DNA of 64,000 nucleotides from an uncultured Bacteroidia bacterium (GCA_902769875.1 CACXQV010000010.1:16631-80630), one strand, 5' to 3'; positions 34,864-45,238 are shown, counted from the first letter of the stretch. Made by a program: numbers and translations. Notes: a model not told the origin generated them from the letters alone.

Positions 34864-35781
34864 CTAATTCACCGATTTATACAACTCAACCAAACGTTCC
34901 ACAACTTGCTTATTATCAAGTCCATCAGACACAATTCTTTCTCTCCCTATTGTCCTGCCAAATCTCAAAGCATCTTTTATCATACCGGCCAATTCAGACG
35001 GCATTCGTGTTTTTGCGACATAGCATCCATCAATTCCTTCTGTCCTTTCCTTCACATCCCCGACATCCACACTCACAATCGGGCAGCCACAAGCCATAGC
35101 TTCTTTGATCACTTGCGGCGAGCCTTCGGTGAAAGAAGTCATCAAAAAAGCATCTGCGGCACACATCAACAAGGTCACATCTTCACGAGAGTACCCCTTC
35201 AGCTCCAATAATTCTACTTTCTCATCATCCAACAACGAAACAGCCTCTTTTGCCAAAGGAGCGTTTTTCACCTCATTATCAAAAGCGCCTGCAAACAATA
35301 CATATTTTTTGTCCAATTGCAAATTCATTCTTTGTCGCGCCTCGGCCTTTCCCGTCAGCTGCAAATCACACAAATCAATGCCACAGGGCAACAAAACGAA
35401 TCTCCTTTTAGGCTTGGCTATGTCCAATATCTTCCGAGAAACGAAAATGTTCATAGCCGAAAGGAACATAGCCATTTTTGAAAAAGGCAACAGGTTTCTT
35501 TCATTAATGTCAGAGCCATGATAAGTCGTCACAACCGGAACCTTTCGTTGCATATTGGCCAACAAGCCCGAAAGGCCATAATGCGCATGGACGACATCAG
35601 GACGAAATTCCTTGATTTTTTGTTTCAATGCAGGCAAATTCCCAAGATACCCTTTAAATCCTTTGCCTATCAGACCGAAACATTCCATTTCGCAACCTCG
35701 TTTCTTGAGAGCTTCAACTTGCTCAACAATGAACGGGGCAAAACGGTTCTTATTAAAGGAAGCGACAACAAGGATTCTCAT
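34864..35781 (-). CDS. Glycosyltransferase, GT4
   Basis: 305 residues. Shortened N-terminal GT-B lobe (VVHAHYGLSGLLA, TYHGSDIN) and C-terminal FTEGSPQVIKEAMACGCPIV with the E-x7-E nucleotide-sugar motif. It adds a sugar to the growing surface glycan; donor and linkage unknown. It overlaps the membrane-protein gene by 4 bp. Confidence 0.88.
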   Translation of the reverse strand: MRILVVASFNKNRFAPFIVEQVEALKKRGCEMECFGLIGKGFKGYLGNLPALKQKIKEFRPDVVHAHYGLSGLLANMQRKVPVVTTYHGSDINERNLLPFSKMAMFLSAMNIFVSRKILDIAKPKRRFVLLPCGIDLCDLQLTGKAEARQRMNLQLDKKYVLFAGAFDNEVKNAPLAKEAVSLLDDEKVELLELKGYSREDVTLLMCAADAFLMTSFTEGSPQVIKEAMACGCPIVSVDVGDVKERTEGIDGCYVAKTRMPSELAGMIKDALRFGRTIGRERIVSDGLDNKQVVERLVELYKSVN

Positions 35782-37172
35782 ACCGAATAGCCTCTACCGA
35801 CCAACTTAACCCAAGCCCAAGCGAAATTAGCGAAGAAAATACCCACAAGCCACAAAACATACCAACGCTTGTGCTTGTTACTTAGTAGACTTATGCCGTA
35901 CGCCGCAAACATCAACTCAAGCGCCAACACAGGGAAATGGAAACGTTCCGAATGTGCGAAATTACTGAACACCAAAACGACCAAATAACCTGCCGTCACT
36001 GCCATAGGCAACACATGTTTTCGCCAATCCCCTCGAATCAACAATGTAAACAACGCAAAAATGGTCAATCCTGACATAATGTTTTTGATGAAATTACCCC
36101 CATTCAGCATCATTTGATTCTCTTGTCCAGGAATTGCAACCAAAGTAGAAAAAGGAATGGTAAAAATAAAAGGTGCGAACACTGACGCACTTGCATATTT
36201 GGCAAAAGAATTAGTTTGTGATCTCCATGAATAACCAGCCTCCTGATTGGTCGTTCTGCCTTCCCAAAGTTGTTGTGTTTCTTCGACAATTTCCGAGCCA
36301 ACCGTCAACAACATCCAAATTCCAAAAACAATGCTATACAACACTTTTTGCCATGTCTGTAGCTGTCTGCTTGAACTCATAATGATGGCAGCCACCAATG
36401 CAGCCACCAAAACCGCACCCAAAGCGGTTCGGAAAGTGAACATTGCTAGCATAATGACTCCAGGCAACAACAAATTTTTCACCGTGATTTTCTTAGAGCG
36501 CAAAGCCAAATCAGCACGCTCAACAAATAGAATGGTCAAAAAAGCCATTTCTGTTTCCTTCAAGGTTACTCCACAATAATACCACATATTGGGCATCAAC
36601 ATACAGAAAACGGCAGCAATACGACCTACATATTCGCCAAAATTACGCTTAGCTAAATTGTATATAAGCACACAGGAAAAAGCATCCATCACACACTTAA
36701 CAAGATGCGCTGGAAGGACATGCGTTCCCAAAACAAAATACACAAAACCCAACCACCAAAGATAACCAGTATCGGAAAAACTAATACCATCCAATTGGCC
36801 ATTGAATCCCTCAAATCCATAGTTTCTCCAGGTTTCTGCAACTGTATGATAAAAAAGCTCATCTCCTGCTTGATATGTAAAAGGTTGTCCTGTCATTTCT
36901 ATATAATAGAAATAAATGAAAACAACATATACGATACGTATTACCATGGCCGTCGTGAATAGTTTCTTAACAAATGTCTTGGTAGAAAAGCTATGCCACT
37001 TTTGTGTCAATTGATTGGAATAGACAAAGAACACTGTCACAGCCACAAAGCCAAACATTATAAACTGGAAAGGCATTGCATAGCTCCAGAAAACAAGACT
37101 AATGGCTGCCAGAGTGACAACATAACAAGTAATCGCCCTTGACGAAAAGTATTTTGGGAAATAGGTTAACAT
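35778..37172 (-). CDS. Polytopic membrane protein, GT-C-like glycosyltransferase or polymerase
   Basis: 464 residues with about ten to twelve transmembrane helices. The first large loop holds an acidic pair (QAGDELFYHTVAETW), as in lipid-linked-sugar GT-C transferases. A later loop (TTNQEAGYSWRSQTNSFAKY) is large and polar. It could be a GT-C transferase or the Wzy-like polymerase of the locus; I cannot distinguish these by eye. It is the only multi-span membrane protein of the operon apart from the acyltransferase fragment at the right edge. Confidence 0.7.
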   Translation of the reverse strand: MLTYFPKYFSSRAITCYVVTLAAISLVFWSYAMPFQFIMFGFVAVTVFFVYSNQLTQKWHSFSTKTFVKKLFTTAMVIRIVYVVFIYFYYIEMTGQPFTYQAGDELFYHTVAETWRNYGFEGFNGQLDGISFSDTGYLWWLGFVYFVLGTHVLPAHLVKCVMDAFSCVLIYNLAKRNFGEYVGRIAAVFCMLMPNMWYYCGVTLKETEMAFLTILFVERADLALRSKKITVKNLLLPGVIMLAMFTFRTALGAVLVAALVAAIIMSSSRQLQTWQKVLYSIVFGIWMLLTVGSEIVEETQQLWEGRTTNQEAGYSWRSQTNSFAKYASASVFAPFIFTIPFSTLVAIPGQENQMMLNGGNFIKNIMSGLTIFALFTLLIRGDWRKHVLPMAVTAGYLVVLVFSNFAHSERFHFPVLALELMFAAYGISLLSNKHKRWYVLWLVGIFFANFAWAWVKLVGRGYSV

Positions 37173-37197
37173 ACTTTGTTCTAATTTTTAAATATAG

Positions 37198-37917
37198 TTA
37201 TCCGATTATTTTTCTTTTCAATTTAATTATTCGAGTCATATTTTTTTGCCCAACTATTCTACCCACTAAAACTTTCCATCCACTTCCAAATTCAGCCCAA
37301 GATCCTAAACCCAAATGCTCACAATATGTATTATCTGAACGCAGATAATCACCAGAAGTCTGTCTAGGACAAAAATAATCAACTGGGAAAATGTGCAAAT
37401 CCTTATAATTCTGCTCTCTACCATTAGGAGAGAACCCTTGCTTAGTCATTTTTTCAGACAAATACTTCACATTAGTTGTCATATTGTAAGCTCCGTTTTC
37501 CATCACAAAATGTCTATCCTGATAATAGTTTAGCATCTCATTCACCCAAAGTCCATTACGAGTGCTTGCTATCACCCCCATCATCACAGGAAAATATTTG
37601 CTTCCCTCAAAACCTGCAAATGCACTCCAACATAATAAATCGTCGAATGATTTATATACTTCAAAATCCACATCCAAATATAATCCGCCTTCCGTTTTCA
37701 GTGCCCATAGCCTGACATAATCGCTCACAAAAGCAAACTTACGAGCTTCGTATGCCTCTTTCGTATATGGAACGCTATTCACATCAAAGTTGTCCTCATT
37801 CCAAAGCTTATATTTCCAATCGGGCATATACTTATGCCAAGAAGCGATGCACTTTTTGGCCAATTCTGGCATCTCGCCTCTGCCAAACCAGCAATAGTGG
37901 ATTATTTTTGGTATCAT
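37198..37917 (-). CDS. Glycosyltransferase, GT32-like
   Basis: 239 residues starting MIPKIIHYCWFGRGEMPELA, the GT32 capsular-synthesis opening, with the donor-binding DxD in YLDVDFEV. The usual C-terminal HH-x-GSW motif is altered to CEHLGLGSW. It is a paralogue of the protein at 62679-63434 (nearly identical N-terminal 40 residues). Located at a junction of the operon with 24 bp on each side. Confidence 0.88.
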   Translation of the reverse strand: MIPKIIHYCWFGRGEMPELAKKCIASWHKYMPDWKYKLWNEDNFDVNSVPYTKEAYEARKFAFVSDYVRLWALKTEGGLYLDVDFEVYKSFDDLLCWSAFAGFEGSKYFPVMMGVIASTRNGLWVNEMLNYYQDRHFVMENGAYNMTTNVKYLSEKMTKQGFSPNGREQNYKDLHIFPVDYFCPRQTSGDYLRSDNTYCEHLGLGSWAEFGSGWKVLVGRIVGQKNMTRIIKLKRKIIG

Positions 37918-37941
37918 GGTTATCGTTTATCAGTTTATCTT

Positions 37942-38889
37942 CTAAAATAAGTGTTTCAGCTTAGACCCAAATCGTTTTAATGCGTATTCCAACCTTAGCT
38001 GAACAATAGGTTTTCGATACTCACGCCTCGTCTTTTCTGGCTGCGCGACCCATTCCACTTTCTCCAGCTCTTGTACTGCTTCAGAATGGTAATTCTTTGA
38101 CAAATAATATGGAAACAGACCATACGTCCTTAAATTATCTACCAACTGCTTATAATCCGAGTTAGATGCTTCCTCTTCCGATAAAAAATCCAAATTCCAT
38201 AGCATGTGTTGCTTGGGGTCATACAGCTTTCCCACACCTCTATTTGCCAGTTCCACATCTTGGTTATAATAAGACAAAGGTCTATTCAAAAAGCACACCT
38301 TATATTTCAAGGCAAGGCGAATCCACAACAAAAAATCCTCTCCCAACTTGATTCCTTTAGGAAATCCTTTCATTTCAACGAAAGCCCAACGAGGCACACA
38401 TACAGCACCGGTCCATAAAGGCATAGCCAAAGTCTTGGCATACACTTTACAATAGTTGATATACCCTTTTTCAAAGCCTTGTCCCACCCCGATGTTGGCC
38501 ACTCGGGTCTTCCGTTTGGTCTCATTGACGATGGTATAGTTGGTACCGAAGATGCCTGCGTCGGGAAATTCTTCTATCAGTTTCGACATCTCCTCAAGGA
38601 AAGTTGGATCCCACCAGTCGTCAGCATCCAAAAAACAAAGGTAATCCCCTTGCGAAACGGCCACACCATTGTTTCGGGCCATCGAGACACCTGAGTTTTC
38701 TTGCCTAATCAATCGGCAACAATTATGACCCTGAATGACTTTTTGAGCAACCTCCAAAGAGCTGTCCGTGCTACCATCATCCACAATAACCAACTCAAAG
38801 TCAGTGAATGACTGGGCCAACACACTATTGATGGCTTTGGCAACGTAAGGTGCTTTGTTGTAGAGCGGTATGATAACAGAAAATCTCAT
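37942..38889 (-). CDS. Glycosyltransferase, GT2
   Basis: 315 residues. GT-A fold with VIIPLYNKAPYV, VDDGSTDSS and the metal-binding DADDWW. Inverting or retaining sugar transfer to the glycan; donor unknown. ATGA overlap with the next GT2 gene upstream. Confidence 0.9.
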   Translation of the reverse strand: MRFSVIIPLYNKAPYVAKAINSVLAQSFTDFELVIVDDGSTDSSLEVAQKVIQGHNCCRLIRQENSGVSMARNNGVAVSQGDYLCFLDADDWWDPTFLEEMSKLIEEFPDAGIFGTNYTIVNETKRKTRVANIGVGQGFEKGYINYCKVYAKTLAMPLWTGAVCVPRWAFVEMKGFPKGIKLGEDFLLWIRLALKYKVCFLNRPLSYYNQDVELANRGVGKLYDPKQHMLWNLDFLSEEEASNSDYKQLVDNLRTYGLFPYYLSKNYHSEAVQELEKVEWVAQPEKTRREYRKPIVQLRLEYALKRFGSKLKHLF

Positions 38890-39731
38890 TTGTATTGTGA
38901 AATGCTGTTCTTCTTGCGTTGGTATTTCTCCACCTTAAACAGGCAGCGTTCCAAGAACCACATCAATTTATAAGCCCAAGGATGCCTTTGCAACCGTTTG
39001 ATTTGGTCTATCGGGAAAGCAAATCTTTCGTAATCAGTCAAGATGGTCTTGGGAAACAATTGTTCCAGAACCTGTTTGCGCTCGGTCTTGTCCAAATCCT
39101 TGTTGGTCTCGCTGATGCCAGTCATATCGAACAAAGTGACATCCATATCGACATATCGTGGTTTTTCGCCACCTAAAATGATGGATTGCAAATACCATTT
39201 CCAGTCGGAAACAATCTTTAGGCTTTCATCGTAATAGCCATATTTCTCGAACAATTCACGACGGATATAGACTGGGTCGTGGTTCAGAGTGCCTGTGAAC
39301 ATCCCCAGCATCGATATTTCCTGTCCTGCGAAGCACTTGTCGACCATTCTGCGACCATCGGGAAAGCACTTTATCATATTGCCATACAATATGGATGGAC
39401 AACCCGCTTCTGTAAGAGCCTTCATCATCCGTTCCGTAACCTCATCTGAAGCAAGACAATCTGCCGAATTGAGAATCTGAACATACTCACCCGAAGCCAT
39501 TCTGATGCCTTTGTTCATAGCGTAATAAATGCCTGAATCTGGCTCCGAAACCCATTTCAAGTGCGCAAATTGGGTTTCATATCTCTTTATCACCTCAACA
39601 CTGCCATCGGTCGATGCACCGTCAATGACGATGTACTCAAGCTTCTTGTAAGTTTGAGCTGCCACGCTTTGCATAGTCTTTTCAAGTCCAAAAGCGTTGT
39701 TCTTATTGATGGTGATGATGGAGAAAAGCAT
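38886..39731 (-). CDS. Glycosyltransferase, GT2
   Basis: 281 residues. IITINKNNAFGLEKTMQSV, IDGASTDGSVE and an NSADCL segment in place of the usual DxD, as in the WcaA-like subgroup. It shares this style with the GT2 at 50700-51479. It overlaps the following gene by 4 bp. Confidence 0.9.
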   Translation of the reverse strand: MLFSIITINKNNAFGLEKTMQSVAAQTYKKLEYIVIDGASTDGSVEVIKRYETQFAHLKWVSEPDSGIYYAMNKGIRMASGEYVQILNSADCLASDEVTERMMKALTEAGCPSILYGNMIKCFPDGRRMVDKCFAGQEISMLGMFTGTLNHDPVYIRRELFEKYGYYDESLKIVSDWKWYLQSIILGGEKPRYVDMDVTLFDMTGISETNKDLDKTERKQVLEQLFPKTILTDYERFAFPIDQIKRLQRHPWAYKLMWFLERCLFKVEKYQRKKNSISQYK

Positions 39732-39736
39732 TACTA

Positions 39737-41026
39737 TTATTTTAAGACGCTTTCATACAGCACTTTGTATTTCCGACATACCGAATCACAAGTGTACTCC
39801 CTCAACACTTTTTCTCGTCCTGCATTCCCAAGGCAATCATCCACATTATTCTCAAGGCACCAAAGAATCCCTTCAGCCAAATCAGCATCATCCTTTTCCT
39901 TGGCAAAATACCCATTGACTTTATGCTCAATCATATCACCATTACCCCCGATATTGAAGGCCACCACAGGCGTGCCGCACGAAAGGCTTTCCATAATGGT
40001 GTATGATAGATTTTCCGTCAACGAAGGTACCACCATCACTCTGGCAAGATTATACAACGCCACCAATTCCTTGGTATTATCCACATATCCAACAAAATGT
40101 ATCGGGATGTCCACATTCATACTCAGTTCCGATTGCGTTGCGCCAAAAACGACCAACTCGAAATCATTCTTGTGGCCTTGACGCTCCAAGAGTTTCAAGG
40201 CGGCAATCAGATGAGCAAAACCTTTGATCTTGTCTTGTGCCGCATTGACAGCTCCAAACAACAACAAAGGTTTCTTTTGTCCAATCTCTTGAAGTTTTTG
40301 CCATCGGGACGAAACTCCATTTTCATCAAGCGGTCGAAATTCCTCAACGCTCAAGCAATTTGGGATGACTTCAACGGGGAACCTTCCAAACAAGCTGCTC
40401 TGCGTGGCGCAATCGGCCAACCAACGGCTCGGACATACGATATGCAAATCTAAATCCTTATAAGCATCCGCTTTCTTTTTCCAAACCTTGTGACTCAAAT
40501 CGTTGGCCTTGTTGGAATGAAGGAAAGGGCAACAGCCACATTGCTGCTGATATGCTTCACATTCCAAGAAATAATGGCAAATTCCACAAAACGGCCAACT
40601 GTCATGCAAAGTCCACACAACAGGTTTGTCTTTCGGCAAATCCTTGACTTGAATGAACCTCCTGTTTATCCAATGCAAGTGTAGCACATCATAATCCAAC
40701 TTCTTTAAAGCGCCACACAAATCCATTCCGCGCAAGTCTGACATAAAGACCTGATCACGCTTTGGATAGCGATTCCAACGCAAATGTTGGATTTTGTTCT
40801 TGATCTTTTCACCCGCCCAATCACAAGCCTGATAGAAAAAGTTATGAGGGATGAAATCGTCTATCGATATAACATTTTCATCCTTGTAATGCTTGTTCTT
40901 GACAAGCATTCTGCTATCGATGCCAAGTCCACGCACACCTTGATGGATTCGATAGGCCGCACGAGGTGCCCCGCCACCTGAATCCGAAGTACAGACAGAA
41001 AGAACTTTCAAAGGTCGCTCACTCAT
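39737..41026 (-). CDS. Glycosyltransferase, GT4
   Basis: 429 residues. VCTSDSGGGAPRAAYRIHQGVR at the start, DVLHLHWINRRF in the N-lobe, and TENLSYTIMESLSCGTPVVAFN in the C-lobe (E-x7-E). A Cys/His-rich stretch (CHYFLECEAYQQQCGCCPF) is characteristic of the WcaC-like branch. 5 bp upstream of the GT2 gene, overlapping the EDD transferase gene by 4 bp. Confidence 0.9.
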   Translation of the reverse strand: MSERPLKVLSVCTSDSGGGAPRAAYRIHQGVRGLGIDSRMLVKNKHYKDENVISIDDFIPHNFFYQACDWAGEKIKNKIQHLRWNRYPKRDQVFMSDLRGMDLCGALKKLDYDVLHLHWINRRFIQVKDLPKDKPVVWTLHDSWPFCGICHYFLECEAYQQQCGCCPFLHSNKANDLSHKVWKKKADAYKDLDLHIVCPSRWLADCATQSSLFGRFPVEVIPNCLSVEEFRPLDENGVSSRWQKLQEIGQKKPLLLFGAVNAAQDKIKGFAHLIAALKLLERQGHKNDFELVVFGATQSELSMNVDIPIHFVGYVDNTKELVALYNLARVMVVPSLTENLSYTIMESLSCGTPVVAFNIGGNGDMIEHKVNGYFAKEKDDADLAEGILWCLENNVDDCLGNAGREKVLREYTCDSVCRKYKVLYESVLK

Positions 41027-42012
41027 ACCTTCTTTGAATTGATTCCTTTACCTCTCAGTTTCTTATAAGCCATCAACAACTTGTGACCCATACCATCCGA
41101 CCATAACAGCCTTTGATACAGATAATCCACCTCATCTTTCAGCCAGCCTTGACTTTTAGCCTTGGCCCAACAATAGGCATCACGCTTTTTGTCAACAATT
41201 TGCTCCGCTGGATACGTCAAAGGCAGAATCGGGAACATCTCACGGTTGCCTCGATTGTCGTAATTGCTTAGCGTGTGAGTTCCCGCACCATCAAAGCCGA
41301 TATTGCTCACCAAATTGTGTTGCGGATGGATGGTCATTGCATTGTTTCGGAACAAGTGGATTTGCATTTGGTAGTCCCAATATGATTTTTTTTGTTCATC
41401 CCTTTGGATTTCATTGACAATTGAATACCACCAATTGGCCTCCGCCCTATTATCGGTCAGATGCAAGACCTGCTTGCGAAAACCTTTTGCATCCATAGCC
41501 TTCAAATCCAAGTCAAAGCCTTGCCAAGTACGCTTCCAGCCAGCCCAAGCGCCAGTCACCATATAGCGGGAAAAGTCGTATGAAGCCTCGCACTGCCACC
41601 TGTTGTCATATAATGTAGCATTGATGAATCGGACTTTGTCGACATCCTTATACCTTAGCAACAGTTCCTCGCAATAGCCGAAGAAATCGGGGTGAGGCAA
41701 GCAGTCATCCTCCATCACGATGCCCATCTCCACTTGGTTGAAGAACCATCCTATGCCAGTCATGGGTCCGGCGCCGCAACCTAAATTCTTTTTGGAATAA
41801 TTCGTATGTAACCGGACTTGCCCCCTTCTTGCCAAATTCTCAACCACCTGACGAACATCCTCACATTTCTTCAAATCATCATCGTTGCCATTGCGAGCAC
41901 CATCCTGAAAAACATACAAGTCTTGCGGTTTGGCGGCCATAATGGTCTCCAACACTCTGCGGGTATGCTCAGGGCGATTAAAAGCTAATAAGAGGATTGG
42001 TATGTCTGACAT
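41023..42012 (-). CDS. GnT-I-like glycosyltransferase with EDD motif
   Basis: 329 residues from the ATG at 42012. PILLLAFNRPEHTRRVL and VMEDDCLPHPDFFGYCEELL match the bacterial relatives of N-acetylglucosaminyltransferase I, where EDD binds the metal-nucleotide sugar. A GTG at 42045, overlapping the upstream stop, is an alternative start. Sugar specificity unknown. Confidence 0.82.
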   Translation of the reverse strand: MSDIPILLLAFNRPEHTRRVLETIMAAKPQDLYVFQDGARNGNDDDLKKCEDVRQVVENLARRGQVRLHTNYSKKNLGCGAGPMTGIGWFFNQVEMGIVMEDDCLPHPDFFGYCEELLLRYKDVDKVRFINATLYDNRWQCEASYDFSRYMVTGAWAGWKRTWQGFDLDLKAMDAKGFRKQVLHLTDNRAEANWWYSIVNEIQRDEQKKSYWDYQMQIHLFRNNAMTIHPQHNLVSNIGFDGAGTHTLSNYDNRGNREMFPILPLTYPAEQIVDKKRDAYCWAKAKSQGWLKDEVDYLYQRLLWSDGMGHKLLMAYKKLRGKGINSKKV

Positions 42013-42041
42013 TATTTGTTGCGTTTTCCTGTCCTCAACTA

Positions 42042-42989
42042 TCACTTGTTCTCCAATGCCATCCCTTCCCTAACCTTATCTCCCATAAATCTCAAGAACT
42101 CCGGAGTACACCAATTTATTCTACCCTGAGTAGAGGTAAATGTCATTTCGCTAAAATACACATGATCGTCTGGTGCATAGAGGTCCACGCGAACATGAGG
42201 AAAACCTTTTGACAACACTTTAGAATACTCTATCATCTCACCGAGACGAGAAGGTCTTTCGATTTCAATGTCTTTTCTGAACGCTGGAGCCATCCAATCT
42301 AATCTTCTATTCCAATCCAAATCATACAACACCCAGTTAACCGTATGCGCCACCACATCACGATCGCTACATGCCAAAACGCACAATGGTTCTCCGTGAA
42401 AACAAAAAATCTTATATTCCAGCGGAGTAGGTGTAATAAGTTGTTCGCAAATGACAACTTGTTTGATTCCAAGATAATGAGGTTCCGCCGACCTTAAAAA
42501 AAATGCATCTTTTTGTGCAATAGCCTGCCTCATTTTTTTTCTTATGCTTACTTGGTCAATTTTGTCTTTGTCTTCAACAAGAATCACATCTCCCCAACCT
42601 CCATTCGTCTTCATGGCAAAGCTTTTAGGCAACTTATCGAAATCGATGTCGGAAGGGCTTTCCCACTTCCCATAGAGTGGCAAAAGGATGTGCGCCAATC
42701 CTCGCTCCTCAACAAACTTGCGAACCGCATACTTGTCTGCGAGCCGAGTCCATTCCGAAGTGTCAGTCTTATGTTCCAAATAATTCATCCATTCGTTCAA
42801 ATCTCTTGGGTGTTCCCAATCAATTGAATATCCAAATCTCCTTTTGAATAGATAATCAGCATATTTCCAACTCCTGAAACGCATTAAATATGGCAGTTTT
42901 ACCTTTTCGAACAATAATCTCTTTATCTTCCGAGGCCCCGGAATGAATTTTATTACTGGAATTGAGTTTTTTATCTCGCTTGAATTCAT
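42042..42989 (-). CDS. ATP-grasp, TupA-like polysaccharide biosynthesis protein
   Basis: 315 residues from the ATG at 42989. The segment LADKYAVRKFVEERGL...LPKSFAMKTNGGWGDVILV, then CEQLITP and FHGEPLCVLACSDR...YSEMTFTSTQG, follow TupA-like ATP-grasp proteins. Family members are thought to ligate an acid (often an amino acid or uronic acid) to an amine or hydroxyl with ATP use. Role in decorating the glycan is inferred. Confidence 0.8.
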   Translation of the reverse strand: MNSSEIKNSIPVIKFIPGPRKIKRLLFEKVKLPYLMRFRSWKYADYLFKRRFGYSIDWEHPRDLNEWMNYLEHKTDTSEWTRLADKYAVRKFVEERGLAHILLPLYGKWESPSDIDFDKLPKSFAMKTNGGWGDVILVEDKDKIDQVSIRKKMRQAIAQKDAFFLRSAEPHYLGIKQVVICEQLITPTPLEYKIFCFHGEPLCVLACSDRDVVAHTVNWVLYDLDWNRRLDWMAPAFRKDIEIERPSRLGEMIEYSKVLSKGFPHVRVDLYAPDDHVYFSEMTFTSTQGRINWCTPEFLRFMGDKVREGMALENK

Positions 42990-43055
42990 AAAACTTGTTT
43001 TTTGTGCTTTTACGCTAAACAACCAACTTTCAATCGCCCAGATTCTTATTGGACA

Positions 43056-44213
43056 CTAATTCTTTTTCATCTTTTTGCAATAATCTATGATTTCATCAGT
43101 AAATTCGCCAAACACTTCTTGGTTCGTGTACTCATAGATCCAAAAGCCGAACCAATCAATATAATACTCGGTCAAGATTGGTTTTCCGTCATTTTTCAAA
43201 ACCAAATCAAGCACCATTAATCGATGATGATGTATCCTATTACTAACATACTCTGCAAATGAAACAATTTCTTTCCATTGGGGAACAATGAACGAACTCC
43301 GGGAGAAATCCATACCATTCCAAACATTTTCTTTGTTTCCATACTGGTCGACGACATACTTTCCCATTTCACCCGTTGCCACATTGACCCCAACAAACAT
43401 TCCACTTGCACAAGCATTGTCAGCAAAGACACCATTCTTTCCTATTCGTATGACCGACGCTGTAACCCTTGGTTTCTCATCTTTCACGGAACGATACAAA
43501 AACAATCGAATAGTATTGTTAGATGTCTCGCAAAGCATTTTCATAAAAATATGCTGATCTACAGCTTCTTGCAGGCAGAAATCCTCACGATAAGATTCAA
43601 GAAACGCTTTTGACAATGTTGTCTTGCCATCTGTTGAAACATACACGTCACCTTTCTTTATGAACTTGACAACACCTCGGCCAGAACGGGAATCCCCACT
43701 TGGCTTTAATATGAGGCTTTCCGTCTCGCCAATATATTCTGGCAGTTCCTTTTCGGCCAACCTAAATTCTGCATCCAACAATTGACCGCCATTTACCCTA
43801 CAGACTATCGTGCGAGGGACATTTTCTTTCCCAATAATTTCACCGAAAAGATTCTTGTCATAATAAGCAGGTCGCAATGCACGGGGATTCAAGACATCTT
43901 CTATATAGGAATGTCCTATATCCTCTGGAACAATGTTAGGGGTATGACCGCAATAATGGCTGAAAAATCTATATGAATATGGCTCCACTCTTGGGCTTAA
44001 GGCTTTCCATTTCTCCAAATATGCATCTTCTCCCTCGGCTTTCTTGTTTTCGAAATGCCGTAATTCTAAGTAATTCTTATATCGTGCAGAATATATTTTG
44101 TATAATCTGTAATGACGGTAAGAAGGGATTTCATTTTCCATCCAAGTCAGAAACACACCTATACTATCTCTAACCCTCCCAATTCGAGTTCTAATCTTAG
44201 ACTTTATACCCAT
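43056..44213 (-). CDS. Sugar-transferase-associated ATP-grasp protein
   Basis: 385 residues. ESLILKPSGDSRSGRGVVKFI is the ATP-grasp lysine/Gly-rich loop, followed by TSNNTIRLFLYRS and later VLDLVLKNDGKPILTEYYIDWFG with the metal-binding acidic residues. Proteins of this ATPgrasp_ST group co-occur with sugar transferases. Substrate unknown. It overlaps the next gene's stop by 10 bp. Confidence 0.8.
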   Translation of the reverse strand: MGIKSKIRTRIGRVRDSIGVFLTWMENEIPSYRHYRLYKIYSARYKNYLELRHFENKKAEGEDAYLEKWKALSPRVEPYSYRFFSHYCGHTPNIVPEDIGHSYIEDVLNPRALRPAYYDKNLFGEIIGKENVPRTIVCRVNGGQLLDAEFRLAEKELPEYIGETESLILKPSGDSRSGRGVVKFIKKGDVYVSTDGKTTLSKAFLESYREDFCLQEAVDQHIFMKMLCETSNNTIRLFLYRSVKDEKPRVTASVIRIGKNGVFADNACASGMFVGVNVATGEMGKYVVDQYGNKENVWNGMDFSRSSFIVPQWKEIVSFAEYVSNRIHHHRLMVLDLVLKNDGKPILTEYYIDWFGFWIYEYTNQEVFGEFTDEIIDYCKKMKKN

Positions 44214-45238
44214 TGTTTTCTTCTCATCATATAAACCATAGACATCAAATCGGTAGCCAACGGCCCAAATAATGGCATAAGCATCACCCTATTCAACAAG
44301 TCCATATACCGCTTCAAAGACTTCACTTCTTCCTTTCGTTCCCTTATCAATCCAAAAAAGCGATTGCGTTCCTTTTTACTTGTCCTAAAAAGATGTATTG
44401 CAAAGCCGTTGATGTATTTTTGAATCGCTGTATTCCTGAATGAGTCTCTCAACATATCGTCTTTTACTTCTTCAGAAAACCGAAGCAGGTCTCTCCCTGC
44501 ACAAAAAGAGAAATCATAAATCGACTTGGCAGGATATGCCTTGCCAAAAACACCAGAAATTGAATCGGGGTTGACACGATAGGCATAAAACACTTGAGGG
44601 ACAGAGGCTATGCGTTCAGCCAAAAGAATGGATTTCGGCATAAACACCGTGTCTTCCCAATGCTCTTGCTCAGGAAAAAAAAGATTGTGACATCTCAAAT
44701 ACCCTGTCCGAAACAAAAACCGCCAAACAAAACCCAAATGATTAACAATCCCATACGGAAAAACCTCTTTCACGAAAGAATAGCCGTTTCCAACGGATGA
44801 ACTACCAAACACCTTGTGCTTCGACAACAACCCTCCCCCATCATCAATCCTGCAATAGTTAAAGCACAAAACATCCAAAGCGTCTTCCATAGCCATATCT
44901 ATAGCATCTGCAAGGCCATCCGCGACAATTTCATCATCCGAATCAACAAACCAAAGATACTCTCCTCGTGCTTCCCTGATTCCAGTATTTCGTCCACCAC
45001 CAAGCCCCTTGTTCGACTTATGATTGATAATCCTCAGATTGCTGCGGCTCTTTTGATTCGACTTCAGAATATTAATCGTATTATCCGGTGAACAATCATT
45101 CACGCATAGCACTTCAAAACAATTTTCCTCCAATCCACAGGCATATATGCTATCCAAACAACGCTGGACATACTTCTCAACATTGTAGCACGGGACGACA
45201 AAGGTAAGCATTAACTGATCATTATTATCATTCATCAT
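44204..45238 (-). CDS. Glycosyltransferase, GT2
   Basis: 344 residues from the ATG at 45238 (ATG 45235 equally possible). TFVVPCYNVEKYVQRCLDSI, VNDCSPDNTI and VDSDDEIVADGL form the GT-A core. The long C-terminal helical part is typical of O-antigen GT2 enzymes. It overlaps the deacetylase stop by 11 bp. Confidence 0.9.
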   Translation of the reverse strand: MMNDNNDQLMLTFVVPCYNVEKYVQRCLDSIYACGLEENCFEVLCVNDCSPDNTINILKSNQKSRSNLRIINHKSNKGLGGGRNTGIREARGEYLWFVDSDDEIVADGLADAIDMAMEDALDVLCFNYCRIDDGGGLLSKHKVFGSSSVGNGYSFVKEVFPYGIVNHLGFVWRFLFRTGYLRCHNLFFPEQEHWEDTVFMPKSILLAERIASVPQVFYAYRVNPDSISGVFGKAYPAKSIYDFSFCAGRDLLRFSEEVKDDMLRDSFRNTAIQKYINGFAIHLFRTSKKERNRFFGLIRERKEEVKSLKRYMDLLNRVMLMPLFGPLATDLMSMVYMMRRKQWV

